Shown here one piece after another: positions 1-10,616 of a stretch of 64,000 nt of DNA. Below the pieces are notes generated by a model. It did no database searches, was not told the DNA's origin, and saw only the letters and a list, made by a program, of their open reading frames with translations. The stretch's first letter is position 1; the number at the start of each line of letters is the position of its first letter. Both the position numbers and the translations under genes were made by a program. Source of the DNA: Centrapalus pauciflorus (Eukaryota > Streptophyta > Magnoliopsida > Asterales > Asteraceae); the NCBI GenBank assembly GCA_020465985.1, contig JAANYP010000155.1:1-64000 (forward strand). Direction: 5' to 3'.

Positions 1-633
1 TGTGTATATTGTGTATTGTGAATGAGACAGGGACGCGAGCAGCAGGTATACATCTGCTCTTACATATGTGTTATGTGTGTATGAGATGAGATCCAGTCTG
101 GGGTCCATGATGAGTTCCATACGGACGGTGATTCGCGATGGGTGATCGCGTGGGTTGACTGTCCCTAACAGTCCTTGGGGCATGTATACACGGCAGGGCC
201 TTTAGCCGGTTCGCGCCCGTGCTACAAGGTTTTCTCTAACCACCGGTGCGCACGGTCGTTAGCTGGGGAAGGGTCCCCCTCAGTGAATCTGTGTGCACGG
301 ATGTGGATCTCATGTTGTGTGTTCATACCTGCTTTACATTGTCGATTGCATGTGACAGGGATATTGCGATGTGTGTAGGTGCTACGTGTATGTGTGTTAT
401 GTGTTTATTGTGTAGAGTCTAACCCTCGCGTACTCACGAGCTTCCGAGCTTACGTATTCGAGTCTACCATGTTCAGGGTATCAGTGACGGGATCAGTAGC
501 TGTGCTTGTTATCTGGGACCAGGGATTATCTGGAAAGCTTTGTGCTAGTTTTGTATAATGATCTGATCAAGTACTGCTTGTGTTAGTGTCTTTTGGGCTT
601 ATGTAATTAGTGGCTTAGTGTATAATGCTGGGT
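1..633 (+). repeat. 5' LTR, partial (Gypsy element 1)
   Basis: This is the 3' third of an LTR whose full copy is at 2883-4778. The match breaks off after a shared ATTAGTGG, before the expected LTR end in TTACA. What follows (634-677) ends in a pyrimidine-rich run and TTTTGTGCAG just before the gag start, and does not resemble the 3' LTR end. Either a deletion removed U5 plus PBS, or an unrelated leader has replaced them. Confidence 0.8.
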
Positions 634-677
634 GATTTATCTGTGGTTCTCAATTCTTTCGTTTTGTGCAGATAGTT

Positions 678-2017
678 ATGGCAAATCAGGGCGAGGAATC
701 TGGTGCGGGTAAGCCGGCAGGGGACGAGTTCATTCGCAAGTCAGAGCTTCTGGAGGTATTGACGGAGTTTTACAGGCAGCAGAGAGAGCAGGAGCGGGAA
801 TAGGATCAGTGTATGGGACCGCGTGATAAGGGTGGTCAGGATACGGGTACGGGTGCTTCTTCATCTACGTCTCGGCGAGGGGGTTCGTTTAAGGATTTCA
901 TGACCGGGAATCCGCCAGAGTTTAGAGGCGGAGGTGAGCCAGGGATGGCTATGGCATGGGAGCGCGAGGTAGAGGCTACTTTTCGAGTTGCGCACGTGGA
1001 GCCTAGGGATATGGTAGGGTATGCAGCTTATTTGTTGAGGGGAGGGGCATCCCAGTGGTGGAAATCTATCGAGTCAGCAATGACTTCTTCTGCGGCTTAT
1101 GCAATGACATGGGATCAGTTTAGGGCCGTGTTCGAGCTGCAGTATATTCCCAGGGACGAAAGGCGGGAGATGGAGCATCGGTTTTTGCATTTGCAGCAGG
1201 GCGAGATGACAGTCCAACAGTATGTGGACCAGTTTAATGAATATTCACAGTTTTCCACCCATCACATCGCCACCGAGCAGCGAAAGGTCGATGCATTCAT
1301 TGATAGACTGCAAGCTGATATTAGAGAGTTCGTTGGGATGCACGAGACTTCTACATTTGCCAGAGCACTAGAGATGGCCCGCATAAGGGAGCGGGAGATA
1401 GCCAAGCAGAGGGAGAGCCATCTTCTCAGCGTCGACGTGTGAGGACTCCTGAGCGGTCCTCGAGAAACCGGAGGCATTCCAGAGACGATTCCAGGGAGCG
1501 GCGTTTGGGTCAGAGTTCGAGAGACAGGCGAGACAGAGATAGAGACAGGGATAGAGAGTGGAGGTCGAGTGGACCGGGACAGAGCCAGCGATCAGATAGT
1601 CAGAGTCAGAGATAGAGTTCGCGGTATACAGGGCAGAGCCAGAGCAGCGTGGGGCAGAGGCCTCGAGATGGAGGCGATCGGAGAGACATTTAAGCTGGAG
1701 ATCGGGAGTGCCCGAGATGCCACCGTCGTCATAGTGGGCCGTGCGTGCCCAGGTGTTATCGATGCGGTCAACGTGGGCATGCTGCCGCCACGTGTACTGT
1801 TCCAGAGCCATTGTGCTTCCGTTGTGGGAGACCGGGGCACAGAGTGCGAGACTGTCCAGAGTTGGGGCCACTGGTGCAGGGTGCGAGTCCCAGTAGGGCC
1901 AGAGCGGAACCGTCGTCATACGATCGTCATGATACTAGGGCAAGGGGTCGGGTCTTTCAGGCGACTGCAGAGGAAGCTCGGGATGATGCTGATATGGTTT
2001 TGGGTATGTCTTCCTGA
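678..2017 (+). pseudogene. gag: gag of Gypsy element 1, broken by stop codons and a frameshift
   Basis: This encodes the capsid-nucleocapsid polyprotein that would assemble cytoplasmic particles. The best start is the ATG at 678 (MANQGEES...). An in-frame TAG at 801-803 interrupts it, and the frame resumes at 813 for 209 codons. That stretch shows the Retrotrans_gag pattern (GGASQWWKS, TWDQFRAVF, ERREMEHRFL, QYVDQFNEYS). The frame is lost at 1440-1442. A frame from about 1745 carries two CCHC knuckles, CYRCGQRGHAAATC and CFRCGRPGHRVRDC, and ends at 2017 after DADMVLGMSS. In intact relatives that motif leads directly into the aspartic protease. Here nothing follows, so pol was deleted right after gag. 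CAG to TAG is the simplest origin of the first stop. Confidence 0.85.
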
Positions 2018-2868
2018 GTTTGCTTTAAGTGTGTTTCAGTTGTGGGGCGGGTTGTTGGGCTATATCTGTGATAAGTGTATGTGTTTTGTTGTGTGTGACT
2101 GCTTCGTTGTGTCTGTGATCATGGGATTGTTATATATGGGTATGTGTATGAGAGTGGGATATATTGTGGTAAGATGAGTTATCAGAGTTCTGGGGTTGGG
2201 CATTGTGCTATGTTAAGTGGATTAATCCTGTTGAGTTATGTGAGCCATATGAGTATTTATTGCGAATGTGTCGTGATGTGCTAGTGGATTATCATATTGA
2301 TAGTGGATTTAAATTCTTCTGTGTGCTATCCATATCTATGATATTGCGTTTTATGAGATGCATTTATCTGTTGTGGTGAAAAGAGTTGAGAAATTTGTTG
2401 TGATAATGGATTAGTCTATTGAGAGTGGATTTAATCCTTTTATGAGTTTAACCATGTTTATGAGCTTGCGTTTAATGATTCGATGGAAATGTCTTTATCT
2501 GTTGTGTTAGTAGATGATCTATATAGGGCTATGCGAGCATGTGATGCAAGAGAGCGAAGATCGATGGATTGAGATCTTATGCGGACCGAGTGGCTTATGA
2601 GGTAACGCCACGAGAAGATTCTGTGAATAGGGGATATACCAAGTGCAGATATGGGTATTAGAGGATTTAACTAAGTTATTAGTGGATTGCCTAACTGTGA
2701 AGTGAAAATGTGTATTAGTGATGATTGTGCCATTCATAATTCAAATGCGAATTTATCCGAGTTGTTAATAATTATATCGAGAGTTATGAGTTGAGGTTTC
2801 GGGGATTTAACATAGAGGTGTATAATTGCGAATGAATATGCGACAGATTCCGGGGACGAAATCTTTTT
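2018..2868 (+). other. Non-coding remainder of Gypsy element 1, rich in the word AGTGGATT
   Basis: There is no open frame of note. The word AGTGGAT(T) and close variants recur around 2214, 2281, 2300, 2421 and 2681, and continue into the adjoining LTR (2922, 2977, 3026, 3070). This is probably the usual spacer between pol and the polypurine tract, left behind after pol was lost. Confidence 0.6.
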
Positions 2869-2882
2869 AAGAGGGGAGGATT
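2869..2882 (+). promoter_or_regulatory. Polypurine tract of Gypsy element 1
   Basis: The purine run AAGAGGGGAGGA sits directly before the 3' LTR start TGTAACATCC. It is the expected primer for plus-strand DNA synthesis. Confidence 0.75.
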
Positions 2883-4778
2883 TGTAACATCCCATTTTCA
2901 AGATAATAGCGTGTAATTATTTTAGTGGATATTTAAATAATTATTATTGTGTTGGGGCAATGAGATCCCGAGTAGTGGATTATACGTGCCGGGTTTATGA
3001 GTTACGTGGCACCGGGTAATTAATTTAGTGGATTAATTATATATTTTGGTTCGTGGATTTAAATGGGTTAAGTGGATATTAATTGTGAAATTTGTGATAT
3101 CGGGTTCGGATATACTTTATCGATTCTCCTATCCCACCTAGGTCTATGAATTTCTCTATCAATTCCATTACCTTATCCTTAGCCATGAGGTTCCAACATT
3201 TTTTCCTTAATTCTTTTAAAAATAGAAACCGTATATATGCTGTGTGTTTTCCTTTCTTTCCCTTTAAGGAAATTGAAAGTGTGTGTGTATTGTGTGTGTA
3301 CGTGAAGATTTATCAGCAGCAAGCTTCCAAATCCAAGGGTTAATTGCTGGATTTTAGTGTTCTTCCTTCTTGTTTGTGTCCTTGAGCTTCCAAAGGTAAG
3401 TGCTCCTAAATTTGTAGCTTAATCTTGAGATATGGGTGTTGTAAGGTTGGGATTTAGTTTCTGAAAGTTTATGAGTTAATCATAAATGAGTTTTGTGTAT
3501 TCTGGTTGCTGGAATTGAGTTTGGGAGGCAAAAACGCCCCTGGTTCAGCCATGGCGTCGAGCAGGGAGGAGGAAGACAGCGCGAGCGCGGTCGTGATGGG
3601 CGCGGCGCGGACGCGGTGCCTGGGCGCGGGCGCGTTCGGGGCTTTGGGTCCGGGTTCGGTTTCGGGTTTGGGGGCTAGATTCTTGTGGGATTTGGTGTCG
3701 GTTTTGGGTATTTGGGTTCCGTTGGGTTTGTTTTGGGTCAGATTTATTGTGGGTCGGGTTTTGACTAGGTTTCGGGGTTCTGGTTGGGGCTGTTTTTGGG
3801 GTTCGGGTTGGTTGTGGGTCTGAGCTATAAATTGTTGTGCGTACCTTTTGAGTTGAATTTATGTTGACAGTTTGAGATCCGTGTGATTTCAGGGACGAGT
3901 CAGCGAGTTGAGCCGAGCCAGAGACTCCGAGATTAGTGGATCGACTAGGTGAGTACACGAGTTCCTTTTTAAACCGCGGGACCGTTTTCCGAGTCATTAT
4001 TGTGCAGTTAGCTTTGTATATGTGTATATTGTGTATTGTGAATGAGACAGGGACGCGAGCAGCAAGTATACTTCCGCTCTTACACATGTGTTATGTGTGT
4101 ATGAGATGAGATCCAGTCCGGGGTCCGTGATGAGTTCCATACGGACGGTGATTCGCAATGGGTGATCGCGTGGGTTGACTGTCCCTAACAGTCCTTGGGG
4201 CGTGTATACACGGCAGGGCCTGTAGCCGGTTCGCGCCCGTGCTACAGGGTTTTCGCTAACCACCGGTGTGCACGGTCTTTAGCTGGGGAAGGGTCCCCCT
4301 CAGTGATTCTGTGTGCAGGGCTGTAGATCTCATGTTATGTGTTCATACCTGCTTTACATTGTCGATTGCCTGTGACAGCGATATTGCGATGTGTGTAAGT
4401 GCTACGTGTATGTGTGCTATGTGTTTATTGTGCAGAGTCTAACCCTCGCGTACTCACGAGCTTCCGAGCTTACGTATTCGAGTCTACCATGTTCAGGGTA
4501 TCAGTGACGGGATCAGTACCTGTGCTTGTTATCTGTGACCGGGGATTATCTGGAAAGCTTTCTGCTAGTTTTTTATAATGATCTGATCAAGTACTTCTTG
4601 TGTTAGTATCTTTTGGGCTTATGCAATTAGTGGTTAATATGTTAACAGTGATTATGTGAAAGTTTAATTTATCAGTGATTTTAGTTTATCATGTGACATG
4701 TGTATGATTGAGTTATTGAGATGTGCCACCTGTGTATTGTATTGACGTGGCATTTCTGGGTTCGGGAAGGGTGTTACA
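2883..4778 (+). repeat. 3' LTR of Gypsy element 1 (1896 bp)
   Basis: It begins TGTAACATCC and ends GGGTGTTACA, an inverted pair with the canonical TG...CA ends. It contains a GC-rich stretch (about 3540-3640), a G/T-rich strand-asymmetric stretch (about 3640-3820) and a TATA-like TATAAA at 3826-3831, probably the LTR promoter. Short ORFs across the GC-rich part look incidental. A block near 4452-4500 (TACTCAC...GCTTAC...TTCAGGG) matches a block seen in the other Gypsy-type LTRs of this window. Confidence 0.88.
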
Positions 4779-4959
4779 TTCAAAGTATATTAAAGTATTA
4801 AACACATATTCATGGCATAAATAATATAACCCACATAATAAAAACATCTCCAAATGAGGAGATGAAGAAGACAAATCATGGAGAAAAGAGGGAGACAAAT
4901 AACACGGGAAGGACATATCAACAACATCTCATGCTTTGTTATCTATTTTCAATTCTCCG
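4779..4959. other. Unassigned AT-rich spacer
   Basis: This 181-bp stretch separates a plus-strand Gypsy LTR from a minus-strand Copia LTR. I see no coding potential and no similarity to either neighbour. Confidence 0.5.
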
Positions 4960-5251
4960 TGTGAATTACAGTTTCTATATCAATCATGCAAAAATTCAAT
5001 ATCAAGAACAATAAAATGAATCAAAACTAACCGAATGATTGTATTCCTGAAAATGTCGATTACAAAGATGAAATTAGATCTTCACAATGTCAGTAACCGT
5101 TTCTGATTTCTATGTGTGCCAAAAAGGATATGTCAGAGAACTAACTATTTAGAAAGTCAAACTTTCTATTTATACACATCCATACAACTAGTAACTATTT
5201 ACAAAATAAACCCTTCACTTTGACTTCCATCAACTAAAATGTATTCTAACA
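4960..5251 (-). repeat. 3' LTR of a minus-strand Copia element (292 bp)
   Basis: Read on the minus strand it starts TGTTAGAATAC directly after a polypurine tract (complement of 5252-5265) and ends CTGTAATTCACA. A TATA-like TATAAATA lies at 5167-5174 (minus). Blocks such as the segment around GTTTGACTTTC are shared with the 274-bp LTR at 46691-46964, so the two belong to one SIRE-like family. No PBS follows, as expected for a 3' LTR. Confidence 0.75.
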
Positions 5252-5282
5252 ATCTCCCCCTTTGATGGAATGTGCAAAGTCT

Positions 5283-6362
5283 TTAAATTGCCAAACCAAG
5301 CTTCTGTTCAAATCTTCTGATGCTTTTTCTATCAGAGAGCCTCCATTCAATCTTTGAAATAAAATCTACCATAAGTCTTCTGTCGTTAACTGACAAAGTT
5401 CCTCTCTTTGTTTTTCTCTTTTGATCTGAAGCTAGCATTCCCTTTAAGCCACTCAACACTTTATTTAGTGTACCATTTGATAATTTGTTGAGTTCAACAC
5501 TTCTCATGGCTCTAAGCTTCTTGTTTCTGTCCTTGTACATTACAGCCGGATGCTTTACCATGATGACTTGAAATTCTTTCAACTCTCCAGCAAATTTGAT
5601 ATCTCTATGTGGAGCTGTCATAATAATCTTCCTCATTCCTCTTTCAATACCTATCTGCAGATCTTGCACTGACATCAATACCAGTTTGGTATGCATGAAG
5701 TGGAAAATTGTCTTTAATGCAAATCTGCAGTGTTCATTTCTCTTATTTTTGCATAACTCATCAAATAAATCTTCAATGTCAACCAGATGCATGTTAAACA
5801 TATTGGCTTCGGTGAACGTATAGGTATTTCCATCAGCTCTCGTAACAGTGAATGTCGGATAGAAAATCTTAACGAATCTTTCCTTTTCAATTTTAACAAG
5901 ATCAACTATCCTGAACTCACTCTTCACTTTATCAACCTCTCGTGTCTTGTTCCTCTGAAAACTAGCATAGCTAACTAGATTTGGCTTGTTTGGCTCCAAG
6001 ACCCTAAACAACTTAAGAAAAGAATACGGAGCTTGTTTCTTACAAAAAATACGTTTTTCCAGGATGTCTTCAATATATGGCATTTTATTCCTTTTCCTGA
6101 TGAACTCCGCTGATCGTTCCGCTGGAAGCTCAAACTTCTTTACTTTATTCTTGCGTATCTCATCTTTATTCAACAACGTAAGCATATCTCTGATTTCTCT
6201 TTGAACTACTTGTTGTGCTTCAAATCTAAGTCTGTGTTGCTTTTGTGACTCATCTGCCAGCACGTATTCATTGAAAAACCTTTCCATAACCTCGACCTCA
6301 TTCAACTCAATTAAAAGTTGTATTAAATTGTAAGAATCAATAGTAAAATGACCATATTTTTT
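5283..6362 (-). CDS. C-terminal part of the post-RNase H extra ORF of a Copia (SIRE-type) element
   Basis: This is a 340-codon minus-strand frame. Open sequence continues upstream to about 6362, so the TTG at 6305 is not a true start and the frame is a 5'-truncated remnant. Near the middle lies a pattern I know from Asteraceae SIRE-type elements: ADGNTYTFTE, then NMHLVDIEDLFDEL, then LQIGIERGMRKIIMTAPH. The protein occupies the position where some plant retroelements have an 'envelope-like' ORF, but I see no signal peptide or membrane span. It is basic and helix-rich, and its function is unknown. A polypurine tract and the 3' LTR follow. A degenerate relative lies at 28441-29990. The body is uninterrupted, which suggests a fairly young copy. 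Confidence 0.65.
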   Translation of the reverse strand, partial: KKYGHFTIDSYNLIQLLIELNEVEVMERFFNEYVLADESQKQHRLRFEAQQVVQREIRDMLTLLNKDEIRKNKVKKFELPAERSAEFIRKRNKMPYIEDILEKRIFCKKQAPYSFLKLFRVLEPNKPNLVSYASFQRNKTREVDKVKSEFRIVDLVKIEKERFVKIFYPTFTVTRADGNTYTFTEANMFNMHLVDIEDLFDELCKNKRNEHCRFALKTIFHFMHTKLVLMSVQDLQIGIERGMRKIIMTAPHRDIKFAGELKEFQVIMVKHPAVMYKDRNKKLRAMRSVELNKLSNGTLNKVLSGLKGMLASDQKRKTKRGTLSVNDRRLMVDFISKIEWRLSDRKSIRRFEQKLGLAI

Positions 6363-7106
6363 TAAGGTTGCTAAAAGTCATTCCAACTTACAATTAAAAG
6401 GGTTCTCTCTTGGACTTTGAGATTTGTTTAAAATTACAGTGATTTTAAAAGTTTGTTAATCTTGGTCATCAAGATTGCAGCAACCTAACATTTTTTCATT
6501 TATCAATATTAATTTCATCAATGAGAATTTAAGTCTCCTAATGATTTTCCCGCTTATAATCCAAATGTTAGTTATTACTATTGATTCTTACAATGTAATA
6601 CAAGTGTATATATGTAATTATATACATAAACTTTATTAGATTCCATGGATTTTGAAAAGGAAATATAAGAAAATTAAAGTTTCTTGATTATGAATGTTAC
6701 TTTTGTTTTATTTTAAACATGTGAAAGGTATTATTGGCAGGAAGGGGTCGTTGAATAAGCAAAACAACTAATTAAATATGTGAAAGGTATAATTAAATAA
6801 TATGATTGAATATTGATATAAATGTTACTTCATTTTTATTTTAGATATGTTGAAAGTATAAAAGGAAATAAATTTTGTTATTTTCAAAATATAACAACCA
6901 CCTTTTTTGAACTTATATGTTGTCAGTAGATATATAAAAAATAAGAAATTTGAAGTTTCTTGATCATGAATGTTAATTTTGTTTTATTTTAAACATGTGA
7001 AAGGTATAATTGAATACTATGATTAAATATACATTCTAATTCATTTTTATTTAAATATGTTCAAAATATAACAACCACCTTTTTGAAACTAAAACAAAAA
7101 AATCGG

Positions 7107-7162
<56 letters not shown>

Positions 7163-8160
7163 ATAAGTTGTATAAACAATAAATCAGATTAATATTATTA
7201 TTAAAATATAAATATTACTATACATTTCAAAAATAATATAAATATGTATACTTATATATTTAATAGTAAAACTCTCTTGTCTATCTTTCTCTATTTAACA
7301 GTTCGTAGTCATTTATTCAAGGTTACAAAAAGTCGTTGCAACTTACGACTAGAAGGGTTCTACTAAACTTTAAGATTTGATTAAAATTACAGTTTCTTTA
7401 AATTTTGTTAGTCATCGTCAAGATTGCAGCAACGATAACATTTTTTTCATTTATCCAGGTTACTTTCATCAATGAGAATCTGAGTTATTGAGTCTTTCCG
7501 CTTATAACCCAAAGGTTAGTTATTATTGTTGATTCTCACTATTTAATACATGTGTATATCATCTAAGCATATACATAACTTTTAATAGATTCTATAAATT
7601 TTGAAAAAAATAAGAAAATTGAAGTTTGTTGATTCAAAATTATAATTTTCTTTATTTTGAACGTGTTAATAGTATAATTGAACACTATGATTGAATATTG
7701 ATATGCATTCTAATTCATATTTATTTATTTACTTAAATTTTATTTGGTTATATATACGCTTAACGCTTTACGTTTTTTTTTGGGGTTATATACTTTATAT
7801 GACCATGTTACTGTAATCCAAATAAAGAATGTTTATTTTACTATTTATAATTATTTAAAATTTTTCATGTGTGTGTTTTTAGGAGTTCAATTTGCATTTT
7901 GTTATTCAGTTTTATGGTTTATCACTTAATAATTAAAACACTCCATGGTTTTTTTCAAAGGCTAAACACACACATTCTCTAAATCCTACCCCGAAATCTA
8001 CATCTTAAAAAACCACATGTTTTAATCAAAGTAAATGAGTATACAAATAACATATATGGCTTAAAATAAGTACATCCCAAACAATTAGATGTTGAATGAA
8101 AGAATTATTTACAAAATTTAATATTATACTAAAAAATATAATACTATTATTATTATTAAA
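6363..8160. repeat. AT-rich intergenic DNA with a diverged direct duplication
   Basis: About 6365-6600 is repeated, diverged, at about 7317-7555. Both copies contain AAGATTGCAGCAAC, then a TTTCATTTATC-type segment, then CGCTTATAA(T/C)CCAAA. A second block (a TTTATTTTAAACATGTG-type stretch) recurs near 6700, 6980 and 7640. A (TTA)n microsatellite fills about 7107-7161. I see no gene. Confidence 0.6.
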
Positions 8161-8618
8161 AAAAATAAGAAACACCAAATCACTATGGAGTAAGAGACAT
8201 GATTTGCCATTGTTGGTTGTGTCCTCACAAGCTCTATGGGATTGTATAGGTTGGATTATTCAATGACTGGAATTTGATTGGAGTCAATTACAAAAATGGA
8301 GAGCCTCAAATTATACCAAAGTAAAAGAGTCTCTTATTAGATTAATAGTATATAAAAATGTTTTTCAAAATTGAAGTATGAAATCATTATCAGATTGTAA
8401 AAATAACTTACAACAATAATCAGTGAAGTATTATACATAACAACAAGATCCTTATAGACTTATGCACATAAGAGGTTCCAAATAACCTTAAAATTTCTGT
8501 ACATGTTATGTTTCACTAAAGATGATGAATGAAATCCAATCATATAAAATGCACATGATTAGCTTGTATATTTTCCAGAAAGATATTTTATGTTTATTTG
8601 CAATAAATAAATAAATAA

Positions 8619-8714
<96 letters not shown>

Positions 8715-9759
8715 GTTTATATGAGTCCCTATATATGTGAACTAGAAATAAATTATATGCCCTTACTAACCTGCTGGCTCAAAAAAGTTAGCTTACATTA
8801 GAGGCATATAAGAATTCATTACAACTCATGTTTTCTAAACTTGAAGAGTTTTATCCTTAAACTGATAATAATTATGTGTAAAATGGGTCAAGCAACTGAT
8901 ATGTTTGGTTGAAAATCCACTTGTGTATCGCAAATTGCAATCTAAGTACAATTTTACTGAACAGTAAAAGCAATAAGAATTATAAGATTGATATAATTGA
9001 ATGACAATCCCAAAAAAAAAACTCAAATTGTGTTAACATGCAACATGTCACTCATAAACTCCAGGCCATTGAATATTCGAAAGGGGTATTCAGCATTTGG
9101 ATGATATTAGAAAAATTCAGCACTTGGACAGCTTCAGGTTGGTGTTGAATGCTATGTGGTTTAGGAACCAAATTGTCACAAATTTGTCAATTTAAGTTCA
9201 TATTGAACACAAGCGATTTCACAAAAATCAGTTAAATGAACCCACAACGCTTTTAAAACATATCAATCTAAGAAACTCCTACGTAAAACACAGATCTAGA
9301 AATGGATGAATGAACTCAAGCGAACAATTTTAAAAGGAGCTGTAGAATTTCATTTAAAACGAAATCGAAAATGTATATATCTATTTCACAAGAAAATAGT
9401 ATAAGCATCAAAACAAAAAAAGGATTTTACAATAACCAACAAATCAAAAAAGATGAGAAGCAACAAAATGTGCCATACATATGCTTAAATAACAAATCAG
9501 AGTGACTTAGACAATAAATTAGCAACAAAACCCTAACTAGTCGTTCAAGTGTACTTCGAGTTCAAGTGTACTTCAAGAAAAGCAGTAGCAATCAAATAAT
9601 TGTTCACGGTTTCGTTCACATCAAGGTACCAAAATCGTTATATACTTCATGTATTTGTTACTAGTTGTTATTGTGTCGTTATAATTTGCGAAATCTGAAA
9701 GGAAATCGAGATCTTGTCACCTAAACGATAATATTAATGTAAAAAAAAGAGAGACCAAA
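8161..9759. other. Unassigned AT-rich intergenic DNA
   Basis: No coding sequence or recognisable transposon. There is a compound AAAT/AT microsatellite at 8602-8711 and a 17-bp tandem pair (TTCAAGTGTACTTC core) at 9544-9577. Confidence 0.5.
8602..8711. repeat. (AAAT)n-(AT)n microsatellite
   Basis: About six AAAT units run into about 44 AT units, then AAAGG. Confidence 0.95.
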
Positions 9760-10260
9760 TCTGGAAACTAGGTTTTGGTGGGTGTCGACGGTTCCGGTGG
9801 CGGCGCTACACCAGGAACGGCAACAATAGCCTGGTTGCAGTAGACGAGAGAGATCCGAGAGTGGCAACAGTCATGAGTGAGTGAGGGGGTAAGTTGAGGT
9901 GAGCACCGAGGGAGAGTGGGAGTTGTGTGACCTGTGAGGCAGAGCGGTGGCGGCGATGGAGTTGTGACGGTGACGGCAGCGACATTAGGGTTAGGCAACT
10001 GCCGTTGGTTGCGAGGGCCAGGAGTCAGAGCAGGGATGAGAGAGAGCGAGAGAGAGAGATGGGGAGATAGAGAGTCAGGAGGCTCGGTTGGTGGTTGCCG
10101 GTGAGTGACGGCAGTAGCAGTTGCCGGCCGATCGGTAAGACAGAGAGCAGAGAGAGAGCAGGAGAGCGAGCGTGGGTGTGTTGTGTGCGTGAGAAAAGGG
10201 AGGAGAAAAGGAAAAAAGAAACCGGATCTTGAATCCGACCCGATCCGTCAATCAAACCCT
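9760..10260 (-). other. GC-rich island, possible decayed 5' end of a minus-strand gene
   Basis: This is the only GC-rich, CpG-rich patch in several kb of AT-rich DNA. On the minus strand it reads like a plant 5' leader: CT-rich microsatellite tracts, an AACCCTAATG start context near 9990 (minus) and Pro/Ser/Thr-rich open frames of 60-80 codons. Neither open frame resembles a protein I know. It could be the first exon of a lost gene, captured host sequence, or part of an unrecognised transposon. Confidence 0.3.
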
Positions 10261-10300
10261 ATTAATAAATAACCAAATAAACGTAAAAATATACAAATCA

Positions 10301-10616
10301 TATAGGTTTATTATGTAAAAAAACCAATATATTTTCATATTTTTTATGTTTTTTTCTTTGCATGTTATTTTTTTCCATTAAAATTCTCAGGTTAATTTTT
10401 TTCTTTGTGGTTTAGTAAAACTTAAACAATAGAACCCGGTTTTTCAGTTTTTAAAACTCCGGTTGACAATTTATAATCGGACTTTAATATTCAAATTTCA
10501 CTAAACCAAAAGAAAAAATTAATTTGAGATTTTTTTATGGAAAAAATAATATGGATGGACGAAAACGTAAAAAAAAACGTGAAAACATGTTGGTTCTTTT
10601 CATAATTAACCCCATA
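10301..10616. mobile_element. Foldback / MITE-like element
   Basis: The left arm, about 10301-10416, is an imperfect inverted copy of the right arm, about 10500-10616. For example GTGGTTTAGT at the end of the left arm pairs with ACTAAACC at the start of the right arm. The loop (10417-10499) is non-coding. The arms are T/A-rich and about 115 bp long. No clear target duplication was found, so the superfamily stays open. Confidence 0.65.

Larger units (their letters stand above)
1..4778 (+). mobile_element. Gypsy-type LTR element with gag only, 5' end outside window
   Basis: Bases 1-633 align with about 4021-4653, so the two flank one internal region as LTRs. I count roughly 31 mismatches in about 613 aligned bases, near 95% identity. 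The internal part (634-2882) holds a broken gag and then about 850 bp of non-coding sequence. No protease, RT, RNase H or integrase is visible, so the copy is non-autonomous. The end of the 5' LTR and the primer-binding site are also missing: LTR homology stops near 633 and no TGGTATCAGAGC follows. Target duplications cannot be tested because the left end lies outside the window. Confidence 0.85.

Noticed and set aside
3493..3823. Open frames of 61-105 codons on both strands in the Gypsy LTR
   Set aside because: They lie in a GC-rich, then G/T-rich LTR stretch, have no known domain, and the other LTR copy is outside the window.
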